From Nocardioides panacis (GTDB taxonomy: Bacteria; Actinomycetota; Actinomycetes; Propionibacteriales; Nocardioidaceae), in NCBI RefSeq assembly GCF_019039255.1, contig NZ_CP077062.1, forward strand, positions 3,224,001-3,288,000: a stretch of 64,000 bases of DNA. Reading direction: 5' to 3'. Below are positions 45,423-55,502 of the stretch, in pieces. Numbering within the stretch: position 1 is the stretch's first letter; each line of letters starts with the position of its first letter. The notes below the pieces were generated by a model, which worked only from the letters and a program-made list of their open reading frames with translations, searched no databases and was not told the origin of the DNA. The position numbers were made by a program, and so were the translations under genes.

Positions 45423-48400
45423 TCAGACTTCCTCGACGCTGCTGGGCTCGCGGCGGGACAGGTCGATGCCGAGCTCCTCGGCGGCGCGGAAGACGTCTTC
45501 CTCCGCGTCGCGCATCTCGATCGCGGTGCCGTCCTGGGACAGCACCTCGACGTTGAGGCAGAGCGACTGCATCTCCTTGACGAGAACCTTGAACGACTCG
45601 GGGATGCCGGAGTCGGGGATGTTCTCGCCCTTCACGATGGCCTCGTAGACCTTGACGCGTCCGGGGACGTCGTCGGACTTGATGGTCAGGAGCTCCTGCA
45701 GGGCGTAGGCGGCGCCGTACGCCTCCATCGCCCAGACCTCCATCTCACCGAAGCGCTGGCCACCGAACTGGGCCTTACCGCCGAGCGGCTGCTGGGTGAT
45801 CATCGAGTACGGACCCGTCGACCGCGCGTGGATCTTGTCGTCCACGAGGTGGTGCAGCTTCAGGATGTACATGTAGCCGACCGAGACCGGGTCCGGGAAA
45901 GGCTCTCCCGAGCGGCCGTCGAACAGCATCGCCTTGCCGTTCTCCTTGACGACGCGGACGCCGTCGCGGTTCGGCAGGGTCGAGCCGAGCAGACCGACGA
46001 TCTCGTCCTCGCGCGCACCGTCGAACACGGGGGTCGCGACGTTGGTCTCGGCCTCCGCGGCGTCGGCGTGGATCGAGATGAGGCGCTTCTTCCAGTCCTC
46101 GTCGTCGCCCTCGACCTGCCAGCCCTGCTTGGCCAGCCAGCCCAGGTGGATCTCGAGGATCTGACCGATGTTCATCCGGCCCGGCACGCCGAGCGGGTTG
46201 AGCACCACGTCGACGGGCGTCCCGTCCTCCATGAACGGCATGTCCTCGACCGGAAGGATCTTGGAGATGACGCCCTTGTTGCCGTGCCGGCCGGCGAGCT
46301 TGTCGCCCACCGAGATCTTGCGCTTCTGGGCCACGTAGACGCGGACCAGCTGGTTCACGCCCGGAGGCAGCTCGTCGCCCTCCTCGCGGTCGAAGACCCG
46401 GACGCCGATGACGGTGCCGGACTCGCCGTGCGGGACCTTCATCGAGGTGTCGCGCACCTCGCGCGCCTTCTCACCGAAGATCGCGCGGAGCAGGCGCTCC
46501 TCGGGGGTCAGCTCGGTCTCGCCCTTGGGCGTCACCTTGCCGACGAGGATGTCGCCGGTCGTGACCTCGGCGCCGATGCGGATGATCCCGCGCTCGTCGA
46601 GGTCGGCCAGCATCTCCTCGGAGACGTTCGGGATGTCCCGGGTGATCTCCTCCGGCCCCAGCTTCGTGTCGCGGGCGTCGACCTCGTGCTCCTCGATGTG
46701 GATCGAGGTGAGGACGTCCTGCTGCACGAGACGCTGCGACAGGATGATCGCGTCCTCGTAGTTGTGGCCCTGCCACGGCATGAACGCGACGAGCAGGTTC
46801 GTGCCGAGCGCCATCTCGCCCTCGTCGGTGCAGGGACCGTCGGCGATCGGCGAACCGACCTCGAGGCGCTGCCCCTCCGAGACCAGCGGGCGCTGGTTGA
46901 TGCACGTGCCCTGGTTCGAGCGGCTGAACTTCTGCATCCGGTAGGTGCGGTAGGTGCCGTCGTCCTGCATGACCTCGACCGCGTCGGCCGAGACCTCCTG
47001 CACGACGCCGGACTGGGCCGCGACGACCACGTCACCGGCGTCGACGGCGGCACGGAACTCCATGCCGGTGCCGACCAGCGGCGCGTCGCTCTTGATGAGC
47101 GGCACGGCCTGGCGCTGCATGTTGGAGCCCATCAGCGCGCGGTTCGCGTCGTCGTGCTCCAGGAACGGGATCAGCGCGGTCGCGACAGACACCATCTGGC
47201 GCGGCGAGACGTCCATGTAGTCGACCTCGTCGGCCGGCACCACGTCGACCTCGTTCTCGCGCTGGCGCACCAGCACGCGCTCCTCGGAGAACGTGTTGTC
47301 GTCGTTCAGGCCGGCGTTGGCCTGCGCGATGACGTAGCGGTCCTCCTCGTCGGCGGTGAGGTAGTCGACCTTGTCGGTGACGGTGCCGTTCTCGACCTTG
47401 CGGTACGGCGTCTCGACGAAGCCGAACGGGTTGATCCGCCCGAACGTCGCGAGCGAGCCGATCAGGCCGATGTTCGGGCCCTCAGGCGTCTCGATCGGGC
47501 ACATGCGGCCGTAGTGCGACGGGTGGACGTCGCGGACCTCGAAGCCCGCGCGGTCACGCGAGAGACCACCGGGGCCCAGCGCGGACAAGCGACGCTTGTG
47601 CGTCAGGCCCGCGATCGGGTTCGTCTGGTCCATGAACTGCGACAGCTGGGAGGTTCCGAAGAACTCCTTGAGCGCCGCGACCACGGGACGGATGTTGATC
47701 AGGGACTGCGGCGTGATCGCCTCGACGTCCTGCGTCGTCATCCGCTCGCGGACGACCCGCTCCATGCGGGCCAGGCCGGTGCGCAGCTGGTTCTGGATCA
47801 GCTCGCCCACCGTGCGCATGCGCCGGTTGCCGAAGTGGTCGATGTCGTCGGCCCGGACCTCGTTGGCGCCGCCACCGGCGGGCGTCACGAGCTCGGTCTG
47901 GCCGTCGTGCAGCGCCACGATGTAGCGGATCGCCGCGACGATGTCGTCGATGGTCAGCGTCTGCTGGTCGAAGGCCTCGGTGGTGCCGAGCTTCTTGTTG
48001 ATCTTGTAGCGACCGACCTTGGCGAGGTCGTAGCGCTTGCCGTTGAAGTAATAGTTGTCCAACAGCGTCTGCGCGGCCTCGCGCGTGGGCGGCTCGCCCG
48101 GGCGCAGCTTGCGGTAGATGTCGAGCAGCGCGTCGTCCTGGCCCTCGGTGTGGTCCTTCTCGAGGGTCAGCATCATCGACTCGTACTGGCCGAACTCCTC
48201 GCGGATCTGCTCGTTGGTCCAGCCGAGGGCCTTGAGCAGCACCGTGACGTTCTGCTTGCGCTTGCGGTCGAGGCGGACGCCGACCAGGTCGCGCTTGTCG
48301 ATCTCGAACTCGAGCCACGCACCGCGCGAGGGGATGACCTTGGCGGTGTAGATGTCCTTGTCGGACGTCTTGTCGGCGCTGCGCTCGAAGTAGACGCCCG

Positions 48401-48902
48401 GCGACCGGACGAGCTGCGAGACGACGACGCGCTCGGTGCCGTTGATGACGAAGGTGCCCTTGTCGGTCATCAGGGGGAAGTCCCCCATGAAGACCGTCTG
48501 GCCCTTGATCTCACCGGTCTCGTTGTTGGTGAACTCCGCGGAGACGTAGAGAGGAGCGGAGTAGGTGAAGTCCTTCTCCTTGCACTCGTCCACGGTGTTC
48601 TTGGGGTCGTAGAAGACCGGGTTCTCGAAGGAGAGGGACATGGTCCCGGAGAAGTCCTCGATCGGGGAGATCTCCTCGAAGATCTCCTCGAGGCCCGACT
48701 TGAGGGAGGCGTCCTCCCCGTTGTCGAGACGCTTCTGCGTGTCGGTCTTCCACTCCTCGTTGCCCACGAGCCAGTCGAAGCTCTTGGTCTGGAGGTCGAG
48801 AAGCTTCGGGACCTCGAGGACTTCCGAGATCTTCGCGAAGGAGATGCGGCGGGGAGCGAGAGGGTTTTCGATGGTCTTGCTGGTGCTGCGCGAGGCGGCC
48901 AA
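45423..48902 (-). CDS. rpoB: RNA polymerase beta subunit
   Basis: 1159 residues. Start chosen at TTG 48902 ([20 protein letters not shown]), six bases after GGAAGGA; the open frame begins at another TTG five codons earlier with no ribosome-binding site. The rifampicin-binding cluster [20 protein letters not shown] and SALGPGGL is present with wild-type residues at the usual resistance positions. [19 protein letters not shown] and the C-terminal [20 protein letters not shown] are complete. Confidence 0.98.
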   Translation of the reverse strand: MAASRSTSKTIENPLAPRRISFAKISEVLEVPKLLDLQTKSFDWLVGNEEWKTDTQKRLDNGEDASLKSGLEEIFEEISPIEDFSGTMSLSFENPVFYDPKNTVDECKEKDFTYSAPLYVSAEFTNNETGEIKGQTVFMGDFPLMTDKGTFVINGTERVVVSQLVRSPGVYFERSADKTSDKDIYTAKVIPSRGAWLEFEIDKRDLVGVRLDRKRKQNVTVLLKALGWTNEQIREEFGQYESMMLTLEKDHTEGQDDALLDIYRKLRPGEPPTREAAQTLLDNYYFNGKRYDLAKVGRYKINKKLGTTEAFDQQTLTIDDIVAAIRYIVALHDGQTELVTPAGGGANEVRADDIDHFGNRRMRTVGELIQNQLRTGLARMERVVRERMTTQDVEAITPQSLINIRPVVAALKEFFGTSQLSQFMDQTNPIAGLTHKRRLSALGPGGLSRDRAGFEVRDVHPSHYGRMCPIETPEGPNIGLIGSLATFGRINPFGFVETPYRKVENGTVTDKVDYLTADEEDRYVIAQANAGLNDDNTFSEERVLVRQRENEVDVVPADEVDYMDVSPRQMVSVATALIPFLEHDDANRALMGSNMQRQAVPLIKSDAPLVGTGMEFRAAVDAGDVVVAAQSGVVQEVSADAVEVMQDDGTYRTYRMQKFSRSNQGTCINQRPLVSEGQRLEVGSPIADGPCTDEGEMALGTNLLVAFMPWQGHNYEDAIILSQRLVQQDVLTSIHIEEHEVDARDTKLGPEEITRDIPNVSEEMLADLDERGIIRIGAEVTTGDILVGKVTPKGETELTPEERLLRAIFGEKAREVRDTSMKVPHGESGTVIGVRVFDREEGDELPPGVNQLVRVYVAQKRKISVGDKLAGRHGNKGVISKILPVEDMPFMEDGTPVDVVLNPLGVPGRMNIGQILEIHLGWLAKQGWQVEGDDEDWKKRLISIHADAAEAETNVATPVFDGAREDEIVGLLGSTLPNRDGVRVVKENGKAMLFDGRSGEPFPDPVSVGYMYILKLHHLVDDKIHARSTGPYSMITQQPLGGKAQFGGQRFGEMEVWAMEAYGAAYALQELLTIKSDDVPGRVKVYEAIVKGENIPDSGIPESFKVLVKEMQSLCLNVEVLSQDGTAIEMRDAEEDVFRAAEELGIDLSRREPSSVEEV

Positions 48903-49248
48903 GACTGGTCCTTCCAAGGGCTCGCGTGATGTCGTCGACCCCCCTCATTCCAGCCGACCGGGCAGGCTGGAGGCATTTGAGAGCAGACGCAAGGATCGAT
49001 ACTAGCCCAAGGGCAGTGCCTCACACAACCGGCCCTGGCCACCACCGTCGGTCCTCGATCACCTGCAGCGGGCCGGCCTGTCCGTGTTGTACCGGAACGA
49101 GGGCCGATCCTCGGTGGTGAGAGGTCCGAGAGGCGGAGGCCACGCGGAAACGCACGCACAGCATGAACCGCCGATCCGGCGGAGTCAAGAACCCTCGCGG
49201 CGCCCGGCGGGCCCCCGGCGGGCCCCCGGCGGGTGCCCCCCGGGTGCG
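48903..49248. promoter_or_regulatory. rpoB upstream region with GC-rich tandem repeat
   Basis: 346 bp between rpoB and the end of the mce operon, no gene seen. It must hold the rpoBC promoter or leader unless transcription continues from the mce operon. Near the right end an 11-bp unit GGCGGGCCCCC is repeated with variation (49197-49243), just after the last mce-operon gene; on the minus strand it could fold into strong hairpins and end that transcript. Confidence 0.5.
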
Positions 49249-49932
49249 TCAGTAGGACGTGATGCCGTCGACCAACCAGGTGCCGCCCTGGCGCACCATC
49301 GAGAGCTGCACCCGGTTGAGCGCGACCTGCGGCCGACCGCCGTTGGCGGTGCTGGTGGTGGACTGGTTGACGTAGAGCAGCACGTTCACCCGGTCGGCGT
49401 CCGCGTGCGCGACGCCCGAGGCCTTGACCTCGGCCTGCACCTTGGCCCGGACCTCGGCGGCGTTCGGCCGGACCAGCCGGTCGAAGGTGTCTTTGTACTG
49501 CTTGCGGTAGGCCGGCGTCATGTACCGCTCCGCGGCCTTCTCGTCGGCGTCCAGCGACCCGTAGTCGTAGGACAGGATCGCGGCCGAGGCGCGCTCGGCG
49601 GCCGCGGGCGCCGTCCGGGACGCCTCGTCGACGGCGTCCTGGTCGCGGACCTCGCGGTAGTCCCAGGTGGCCAGGCCCAGCCACGCGGCGGTGAGCACCA
49701 GGGCCAGGGCGACGACGCCCAGCACCGCGACCACCGGCCAGGACGGGCCGGATCCTCGTGAGTCGACCGTGTCGATACTTTCATGAGTCACGGGCCCATG
49801 TAGTGGCGGCGATGAGTCACTGATGGCGTCGCCCCGCCGCTGTTGTCTTTCGCGACGCTTGAGCTGAGCCGGTGTTAGATGGGTTGACGGGAGGTCGGTG
49901 GGCCTGTACCCACCCGGGGTCGACCCGCTCAT
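49249..49932 (-). CDS. Mce-associated membrane protein 2
   Basis: 227 residues. Start at ATG 49932 overlapping the previous stop (ATGA). Basic cytosolic N-terminus (LKRRERQQRRGDAISDSS), one membrane segment (WPVVAVLGVVALALVLTAAW), then a periplasm-side NTF2-like domain (ASAAILSYDYGSLDADEKAA; GGTWLVDGITSY at the end), the pattern of Mas proteins encoded after mceF. Proposed to stabilise the Mce complex. Last gene of the operon. Confidence 0.85.
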   Translation of the reverse strand: MSGSTPGGYRPTDLPSTHLTPAQLKRRERQQRRGDAISDSSPPLHGPVTHESIDTVDSRGSGPSWPVVAVLGVVALALVLTAAWLGLATWDYREVRDQDAVDEASRTAPAAAERASAAILSYDYGSLDADEKAAERYMTPAYRKQYKDTFDRLVRPNAAEVRAKVQAEVKASGVAHADADRVNVLLYVNQSTTSTANGGRPQVALNRVQLSMVRQGGTWLVDGITSY

Positions 49933-50477
49933 GCGACCGGGGTGAAGTTGTCGACGAGCCACGAGCCGTCGATGCGGACCAGTGACACCTCCCAGCGGAA
50001 GTGCCGGGCGCGGGTGTCGAAGACGGTCTTCACGTTCGCGTCGGACACCACCAGGACCTGCGCGGAGTCGGGGTCCAGGCTGGCCACGGCCGAGCTGAGC
50101 ACCTCCCCCTTGGAGGTCATCTTGGCCTGCTTGACCGAGGTCACGATGTCGCTCATCGCCTTGTCGAACTCGCCCTTGAACTTCGGCGACAGCAGGGGCG
50201 TGATGCCGGCCTGGTACTCGTCGACGGAGGCGACGTCGTAGTTGTTGACCTGGACCGCGAACCGCTCCGCGGCCCGGACCACGTCGGACCGGGCGTCCTG
50301 GTCGGCCTGCACCTGCTCGGACCTGGGACGCAGGCTGGCCACCTCCACGACGACGGCGACGAGCGCGAGCACCGCGACGACGGCCAGGAAGGCGGCCACG
50401 GCGCGGCGCAGGCCGGGGCTGGAGCCCTGGTCGGGGCGTGGCTGTGCAGCGGGGTCCTGCGGGGTGTGGTCGGTCAA
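49929..50477 (-). CDS. Mce-associated membrane protein 1
   Basis: 182 residues from TTG 50477, preceded by GGAG at seven bases. One membrane segment (AVAAFLAVVAVLALVAVVVE) and an NTF2-like domain (RFAVQVNNYDVASVDEYQAG; DGSWLVDNFTPVA at the end) matching its neighbour, so the two are paralogues. Four bases after the mceF stop. Confidence 0.85.
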   Translation of the reverse strand: MTDHTPQDPAAQPRPDQGSSPGLRRAVAAFLAVVAVLALVAVVVEVASLRPRSEQVQADQDARSDVVRAAERFAVQVNNYDVASVDEYQAGITPLLSPKFKGEFDKAMSDIVTSVKQAKMTSKGEVLSSAVASLDPDSAQVLVVSDANVKTVFDTRARHFRWEVSLVRIDGSWLVDNFTPVA

Positions 50478-50481
50478 GCTG

Positions 50482-51771
50482 TCACTCCTGCCCGGCCAGC
50501 GGCTGCATCAGCAGCCACTTCCAGGACTGTTCTCCCATGAGGGCCGCGGCGCCGCCGGTGTAGGTCACGTCGCCGCTCGGGTTGCGGTCGGTGTACTTCA
50601 GCTTCCCCGTGCCGCGATCGTACGACCCGACGACCGGGGCCCGGTACGACGGTCCCGCACGGCGGGGGGTGTTCTGCGCCCCGCGCGCGTTGCTCTGGCT
50701 CGCGGGCTCGGTGCACCGCGCGTCCTCGTTCATCGGCAGGTCGCCACGGTCGCTGTTCGGGTCGCGCTGACGGGTGGTGTAGCCGGCCTTGCAGACCTTC
50801 GGGTCCTGCTGCAGGATCAGGCCGAAGTGGGCGTCGTACAGGCCGGTGGAGCTGTCCTTGGCGACCACCGTGTAGCCGCCGGCCACCACGTAGGGGTAGA
50901 CGACCAGGATCATCTCGGTGCCGTCGAGGTGCCGGCCGGTGACCTCGCCGGTGGTCACCAGGTTGTTGATCAGCTGGCCGAGGTCGACCTTGTTCTCCTC
51001 CAGGAACGACCGCAGCTGGTTCGCGGTGGCGCTGCCGTTCTCGATCACCGTGCGCAGGTCCGCGTCGCTGTTCGCGACGGTGGTGGAGAACAGCGCCAGG
51101 TCGCGGGAGAAGCTCTTGATCGCCGAGGTCTTGTCGATCTGGGTGGACAGCACGGTGTTGCTGTCCTCGAGCAGCGCCGTGGTGATGTCGAAGTTGTCGT
51201 TCGCGGCCCGGATGAACGAGTCGGAGGTGTCCACGATCCGGCCGAGGTCGGGTCCGGTGCCCTTGAAGGCGGCGCCGAGCTCGTCGACGACCGTGGTCAG
51301 GGACTTCTTGTTCACCGAGTTGACCGTCGTGTCGAGGTCGGTCAGCAGCTTGGTGGTCTCGATCGGCGTCCGGGTCATCGCGTTCGGGATCTCCGACCCG
51401 TCCCCGAGGTAGGGCTGCTGCTTGGTCTCCGGCTGCAGGTCGACGTACTGCTCGCCGACCGCGGACCGGTTGGCGACGACCGCCTTCGTGCGGCGCGGGA
51501 TGTCCTCGTACTTCTTCTCGATGTTGAGCACCACGTCGACGCCCCGGTCGGTCAGCCTCATGTCGCTGACCTGCCCGACCGTGACCCCGCGGTAGGCGAC
51601 CTCGGCCCCGGTGAAGATGCCGCCGGACTCGGTGAAGTGCGCCGTGACCGCGTAGGACTTGTCGAAGACCAGACGGTCCAGACGCGCGTAGCGGGCGCCC
51701 ACGAAGGACACGCCGATCATCGTGATCAGCGCGAAGATGACGAGCTGGATCTTGGTCCGCCTGGTGATCAT
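50482..51771 (-). CDS. mceF: Mce family protein, MceF position
   Basis: 429 residues. N-terminal membrane segment (IQLVIFALITMIGVSFVGAR), the MCE/MlaD domain (AHFTESGGIFTGAEVAYRGV through VDLQPETKQQ), a long helical region that forms the periplasm-spanning tunnel in Mce complexes, and a polar tail. ATGA overlap with mceE. The C-terminus extends past the helices with a disordered region (TPRRAGPSYRAPVV). Confidence 0.9.
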   Translation of the reverse strand: MITRRTKIQLVIFALITMIGVSFVGARYARLDRLVFDKSYAVTAHFTESGGIFTGAEVAYRGVTVGQVSDMRLTDRGVDVVLNIEKKYEDIPRRTKAVVANRSAVGEQYVDLQPETKQQPYLGDGSEIPNAMTRTPIETTKLLTDLDTTVNSVNKKSLTTVVDELGAAFKGTGPDLGRIVDTSDSFIRAANDNFDITTALLEDSNTVLSTQIDKTSAIKSFSRDLALFSTTVANSDADLRTVIENGSATANQLRSFLEENKVDLGQLINNLVTTGEVTGRHLDGTEMILVVYPYVVAGGYTVVAKDSSTGLYDAHFGLILQQDPKVCKAGYTTRQRDPNSDRGDLPMNEDARCTEPASQSNARGAQNTPRRAGPSYRAPVVGSYDRGTGKLKYTDRNPSGDVTYTGGAAALMGEQSWKWLLMQPLAGQE

Positions 51772-53351
51772 CGCTGCACCATCCCCCACACGAGAAGGGC
51801 CCCGAGATCGGAGTCCGCGCCGGTCGTCCTGCCTGCAGCACCGCTGCCCGAGCCGCTGCCGGCGCCGAACCCGGGCCGGTTGAGCAGCCCGCCGACGTTG
51901 GGCAGGCTCGGCGTCGGCAGCGGCACGCCCGGGACCGTCGGCACCGGGACCGGCAGCGGGGTCGACGGCTGCTGGCGCAGCCGGCACACGAGACTGTCCT
52001 TGTAGCGGGGGTCGGCGCAGGCCGCGTCCAGGTTCGCGACGCCGCGGCAGGCCGCGCTCGTCGGGTCACCCGAGGCGAGGCACCGGTCGAGCTGGGTCAG
52101 GATCGGTCCGGTCGGGAGCTGGCCGCAGATGTCCGGGAACTGCTTGGGCACGTTGTCGCAGACCGACGTCACCAGGCCCTGGGTGCAGTCGCCGAGCTTG
52201 CCGGCGGCCAGCTTGTTCACGCAGGCCAGGGCGGCGTCGAGGGCGTCGCCGCAGAGCTTCTTGCCGAGCTCCGGGACGATCTGGCAGACGACCGTGGGGT
52301 CCACCGGCAGCTTGAGGCTCCCGAGGTCGAGGTCGAGCTGCGCCGACAGGTTGGTGTAGTCGCCCATGTGCAGGTTGCGGGCCTGGGCCGGGTTCGTGCC
52401 GACCACAGCGTCCACGAACGGGTAGGTGAGGAACACCTGCAGCGCCTTGGGCAGGGAGTCGCCGGCCTCGGCCAGCTTGGTCAGGGTCGGGGTCAGCGAC
52501 CGCAGGCTGTCGACGGTGGCCGTCTTGGAGTCCCGGATCACCTGGGTGCCCACCGCGCTGAGGTCGCTGAGCGCCTTGAGCATCTTCACCAGGTCGTCGC
52601 GCTGCCGGTTGATGGAGGCCACCGCGCGGGGCAGCTGGTCCAGTGCCCGGGTGATCGCGGGCTTCTGCTTGTTCAGCGAGATCGCGAGCCGGTTGAGGCT
52701 CTCGATGGCCCGGATGATCTGGCCCTTGTTGGTGTCCAGCTGGCCCATGAACACGTCGAGCTGGGAGAGCACCGAGCGGACGTCGCTCTCGCGGCCCCCG
52801 AGAGCCTTGTTGAGCTCGGTCGAGATGGTCTTGAGCTGGGCCACCCCACCGCCGTTGAGCAGCAGGGAGAGGGCGCCGAGGACCTCCTCGACCTCGGGGT
52901 TCCGGCCGCTGTGCGCCAGCGGGATGGTGTCCCCGTCGCCGAGGCGGCCGCTGGAGGCACCGGTGGCCGGGGCGGCCAGGGAGACGAACTTCTCGCCCAG
53001 CAGGCTGGTCTGCCGGATGGTGGCCTCGGCGTTGTCCGGCAGCTTCACGCTCTTGCGCAGCAGCACCGTGACGACGGCGTGGTAGCCGTCGACCTCGATG
53101 GTGTCGACCTTGCCGACCGTCACGTCGTCGACCTTGACCGACGTCTGCGGGACCAGGTCCATCACGTCGCGGAACTCGACGGTCACGGAGTAGGGGTCGT
53201 CGCCCAGGTCCGCGCCGCCGGGCAGCGGCAGGCTGTAGACGGAGAAGTCGCAGCCGGTGAGCAGCAGCGCACCGACCACGGCGAGGGTCGCCCACCGCAC
53301 CACGCGGGTGGCGGCCCGCACGGTCCGGCCCGGCGTCGTCCGCGCGGTCAC
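51768..53351 (-). CDS. mceE: Mce family lipoprotein, MceE position
   Basis: 527 residues from GTG 53351, overlapping the mceD stop. A lipoprotein signal ends LLLTGC with cysteine 34, as in LprK-type MceE proteins. MCE domain (TVEFRDVMDLVPQTSVKVDD through LLGEKFVSLAAP), helical region, then a cysteine-rich segment (about 370-470) and a Pro/Gly tail. The lipid anchor is characteristic of the fifth Mce subunit. Confidence 0.92.
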   Translation of the reverse strand: MTARTTPGRTVRAATRVVRWATLAVVGALLLTGCDFSVYSLPLPGGADLGDDPYSVTVEFRDVMDLVPQTSVKVDDVTVGKVDTIEVDGYHAVVTVLLRKSVKLPDNAEATIRQTSLLGEKFVSLAAPATGASSGRLGDGDTIPLAHSGRNPEVEEVLGALSLLLNGGGVAQLKTISTELNKALGGRESDVRSVLSQLDVFMGQLDTNKGQIIRAIESLNRLAISLNKQKPAITRALDQLPRAVASINRQRDDLVKMLKALSDLSAVGTQVIRDSKTATVDSLRSLTPTLTKLAEAGDSLPKALQVFLTYPFVDAVVGTNPAQARNLHMGDYTNLSAQLDLDLGSLKLPVDPTVVCQIVPELGKKLCGDALDAALACVNKLAAGKLGDCTQGLVTSVCDNVPKQFPDICGQLPTGPILTQLDRCLASGDPTSAACRGVANLDAACADPRYKDSLVCRLRQQPSTPLPVPVPTVPGVPLPTPSLPNVGGLLNRPGFGAGSGSGSGAAGRTTGADSDLGALLVWGMVQR

Positions 53352-54526
53352 GACCGGACCTCCAGGATCCCGCCGAGCGACCGGTCCACGCGTTCGACGT
53401 CCGTGGGCCTGGCGGCGCTGGCACTGCCGCCGCCCAGCGGCGCCGACCGGGGCAGGATGTCGCGCAGCTGGGAGCAGGCCTTGCCCGCGTCGCTGTTCGC
53501 GCCGGCGGAGATGATCCCGCACAGCGCGCCGAGCGGGTCACCGGTGATCTTGCTGATGTTCTCGCCCACGTTCGTGCGCGTGTCCAGGGTGCCGGTCGCC
53601 GGGTTGTAGGTGTGGAACAGGTTGCTCAGCGCGGTCGGCGCGACCTGCAGGATCTCGTCGAGCGCACCGCGCTGCTTGACCAGCACCTTCGAGACCCGGT
53701 TGAGCCCCTTGATGTTGCGCGAGAGCGCGCCGCGGTTCTCCCTCACGAAGCCCTCCACGGCCTTCATCGCCACGCCCAGGTTGCGCAGCGCGGCGGCCAG
53801 GTCGCCCCGCTCGTCCTTGAGCAGGTCGGCGGCCGAGGCCAGCGAGTCGTTGAACCGGCGCACGGTGCCGTCGTTCCTGGACAGCGCGCCCACGAACCGC
53901 TCGATCTCCCGCGCGGTGCCGAACAGCTCTTCCTTGTTGTTGTCGAGCGTCGTGGTGAGCCGGCTGAAGTCCGCGATGGTCTGGTGGAACTTCTCGCCCT
54001 GACCCTCGAAGTTGCTCGCGGTCGAGTCCAGCAGGTGGGTCAGCGCGCCCTTGCTGTTGGCGCCGTCGGGCCCCAGGGCCACGGTCAGGTCGTCGATGCT
54101 CTGGTAGATCTCGTCGAGCTCGAGCGGCGTCGAGGTGGACGCGGTGGTGAGCACCGCGCCGTCCGCGAGCACCTTGTCCCCCTTGCCCATCACCGGGGTG
54201 AGCTGGATGAACCGGTCGCCCACGATCGCCGGCGAGATGATCAGCGCCTTGGCGTCGGCGGGGACGTCGTACTTCGCGTCGTACCACATCTTCACGGTCA
54301 CGTCGGTGCCCGCGGGGCGCACCGTCTCGACCTTGCCGACGGGGACGCCGAGGATCCGCACGTCGGATCCCTCGTAGAGGGAGACCGTGCGCGGGAACGA
54401 CGCGGTGAGGTACTTCTTCTGCTGGCTGGGGAGGGCCACGATGACCAGGGCGGTCACCACGGCCAGCACGGCCACGACCGAGAGGACCCGGGTGAGCCCG
54501 CCCCTGCTCGAGAGCATGCTCGCCAT
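53348..54526 (-). CDS. mceD: Mce family protein, MceD position
   Basis: 392 residues. Membrane segment VLSVVAVLAVVTALVIVAL, MCE domain (YLTASFPRTVSLYEGSDVRI, with the GVPVGKVETV motif and IVGDRFIQLTP), long helices with heptad-like pattern, and a C-terminal low-complexity tail. One base after the mceC stop. Confidence 0.92.
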   Translation of the reverse strand: MASMLSSRGGLTRVLSVVAVLAVVTALVIVALPSQQKKYLTASFPRTVSLYEGSDVRILGVPVGKVETVRPAGTDVTVKMWYDAKYDVPADAKALIISPAIVGDRFIQLTPVMGKGDKVLADGAVLTTASTSTPLELDEIYQSIDDLTVALGPDGANSKGALTHLLDSTASNFEGQGEKFHQTIADFSRLTTTLDNNKEELFGTAREIERFVGALSRNDGTVRRFNDSLASAADLLKDERGDLAAALRNLGVAMKAVEGFVRENRGALSRNIKGLNRVSKVLVKQRGALDEILQVAPTALSNLFHTYNPATGTLDTRTNVGENISKITGDPLGALCGIISAGANSDAGKACSQLRDILPRSAPLGGGSASAARPTDVERVDRSLGGILEVRS

Positions 54527-54527
54527 C

Positions 54528-55502
54528 TCAGCCTCCCAGCTTGAGGTTGGGGACGGGCGGGAGGTTCTGGATGTAGGTGTCGAACCAGGGGCCGTTGCCG
54601 AGCGTGTTGGCGAAGACCCGGTAGAACGGCGCCATCAGCCGGAGGCTGTTGTCGAGGTTCTGCTGGTTCTTGTTGAGCACGTCGACCACGTTGCCGAGGT
54701 GGTCCAGGGCCGGCTTGAGGTCGGCGCGGGTGTCCCGCACCAGGCCGGTCAGCTGGATCGAGAGCTGGCTGGTCGCGACGAGCAGGTTGTGCACCGAGTC
54801 CCGGCGGGCGGCCAGCGCCCGGAACAGCTTGTCGCCCTCGCGCATCAGCACCACGATGTCGCTGCTGCGGTCGCCGAGCACCGTGGACACCTTCTTGGTG
54901 TTGCGCAGCAGGGTGTTCAGCTGCTGGTCGCGGGCGGCGATGTTGCGCGAGAGGTCGGACAGGCCGCCCAACGCGGAGCGGAACTCCTCCGGGGTGTTCG
55001 CGGTGAGCTGGCCCAGCGTGTTCAGCGAGCGGGCCAGCCGGTCGGTGTCGATGGACTCGGAGCGCTCGGCCAGGCCGGAGAACGCCTCGACGACGTCGTA
55101 GGGCGACGTGGTCCGCTGCACCGGGATCTCGGCGCCCTTCTTCAGCTGGCCGCGGCCGGACGGCTCGAGGCCGAGGTACATGGCGCCCAGCAGCGTCTTG
55201 ACCTTGATCGCGGCGGCGGTGTCCCGCCCGAAGTCCACGCCCTTCTGGACCTTGAACGTGACCCGGACGTGGTCGCCGGCCAGGTCCACGGTCTGCACCT
55301 TGCCCACCCGGACGCCGGCGATGCGCACCTCGTCGTTGGCCTTGAGGCCGCCGGCCTCGGAGAACGCCGCGTAGTAGGTGTCGCCGCCGCCGATCAGCGG
55401 CAGGTCCTCGGCCTTGAAGGCGGCGAGGATGAACGCGACGATCACGGCGAGGCTGACCGCGCCGATGACCACCGGGTTCTTCTCGCGGAACGGAACGCTC
55501 AT
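54528..55502 (-). CDS. mceC: Mce family protein, MceC position
   Basis: 324 residues, the shortest Mce subunit here. Membrane segment VIGAVSLAVIVAFILAAFKA, MCE domain (YYAAFSEAGGLKANDEVRIA, GVRVGKVQTVDL, LLGAMYLGLEP), helical region and a short terminal peptide QNLPPVPNLKLGG. ATGA overlap with mceB. Confidence 0.92.
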   Translation of the reverse strand: MSVPFREKNPVVIGAVSLAVIVAFILAAFKAEDLPLIGGGDTYYAAFSEAGGLKANDEVRIAGVRVGKVQTVDLAGDHVRVTFKVQKGVDFGRDTAAAIKVKTLLGAMYLGLEPSGRGQLKKGAEIPVQRTTSPYDVVEAFSGLAERSESIDTDRLARSLNTLGQLTANTPEEFRSALGGLSDLSRNIAARDQQLNTLLRNTKKVSTVLGDRSSDIVVLMREGDKLFRALAARRDSVHNLLVATSQLSIQLTGLVRDTRADLKPALDHLGNVVDVLNKNQQNLDNSLRLMAPFYRVFANTLGNGPWFDTYIQNLPPVPNLKLGG

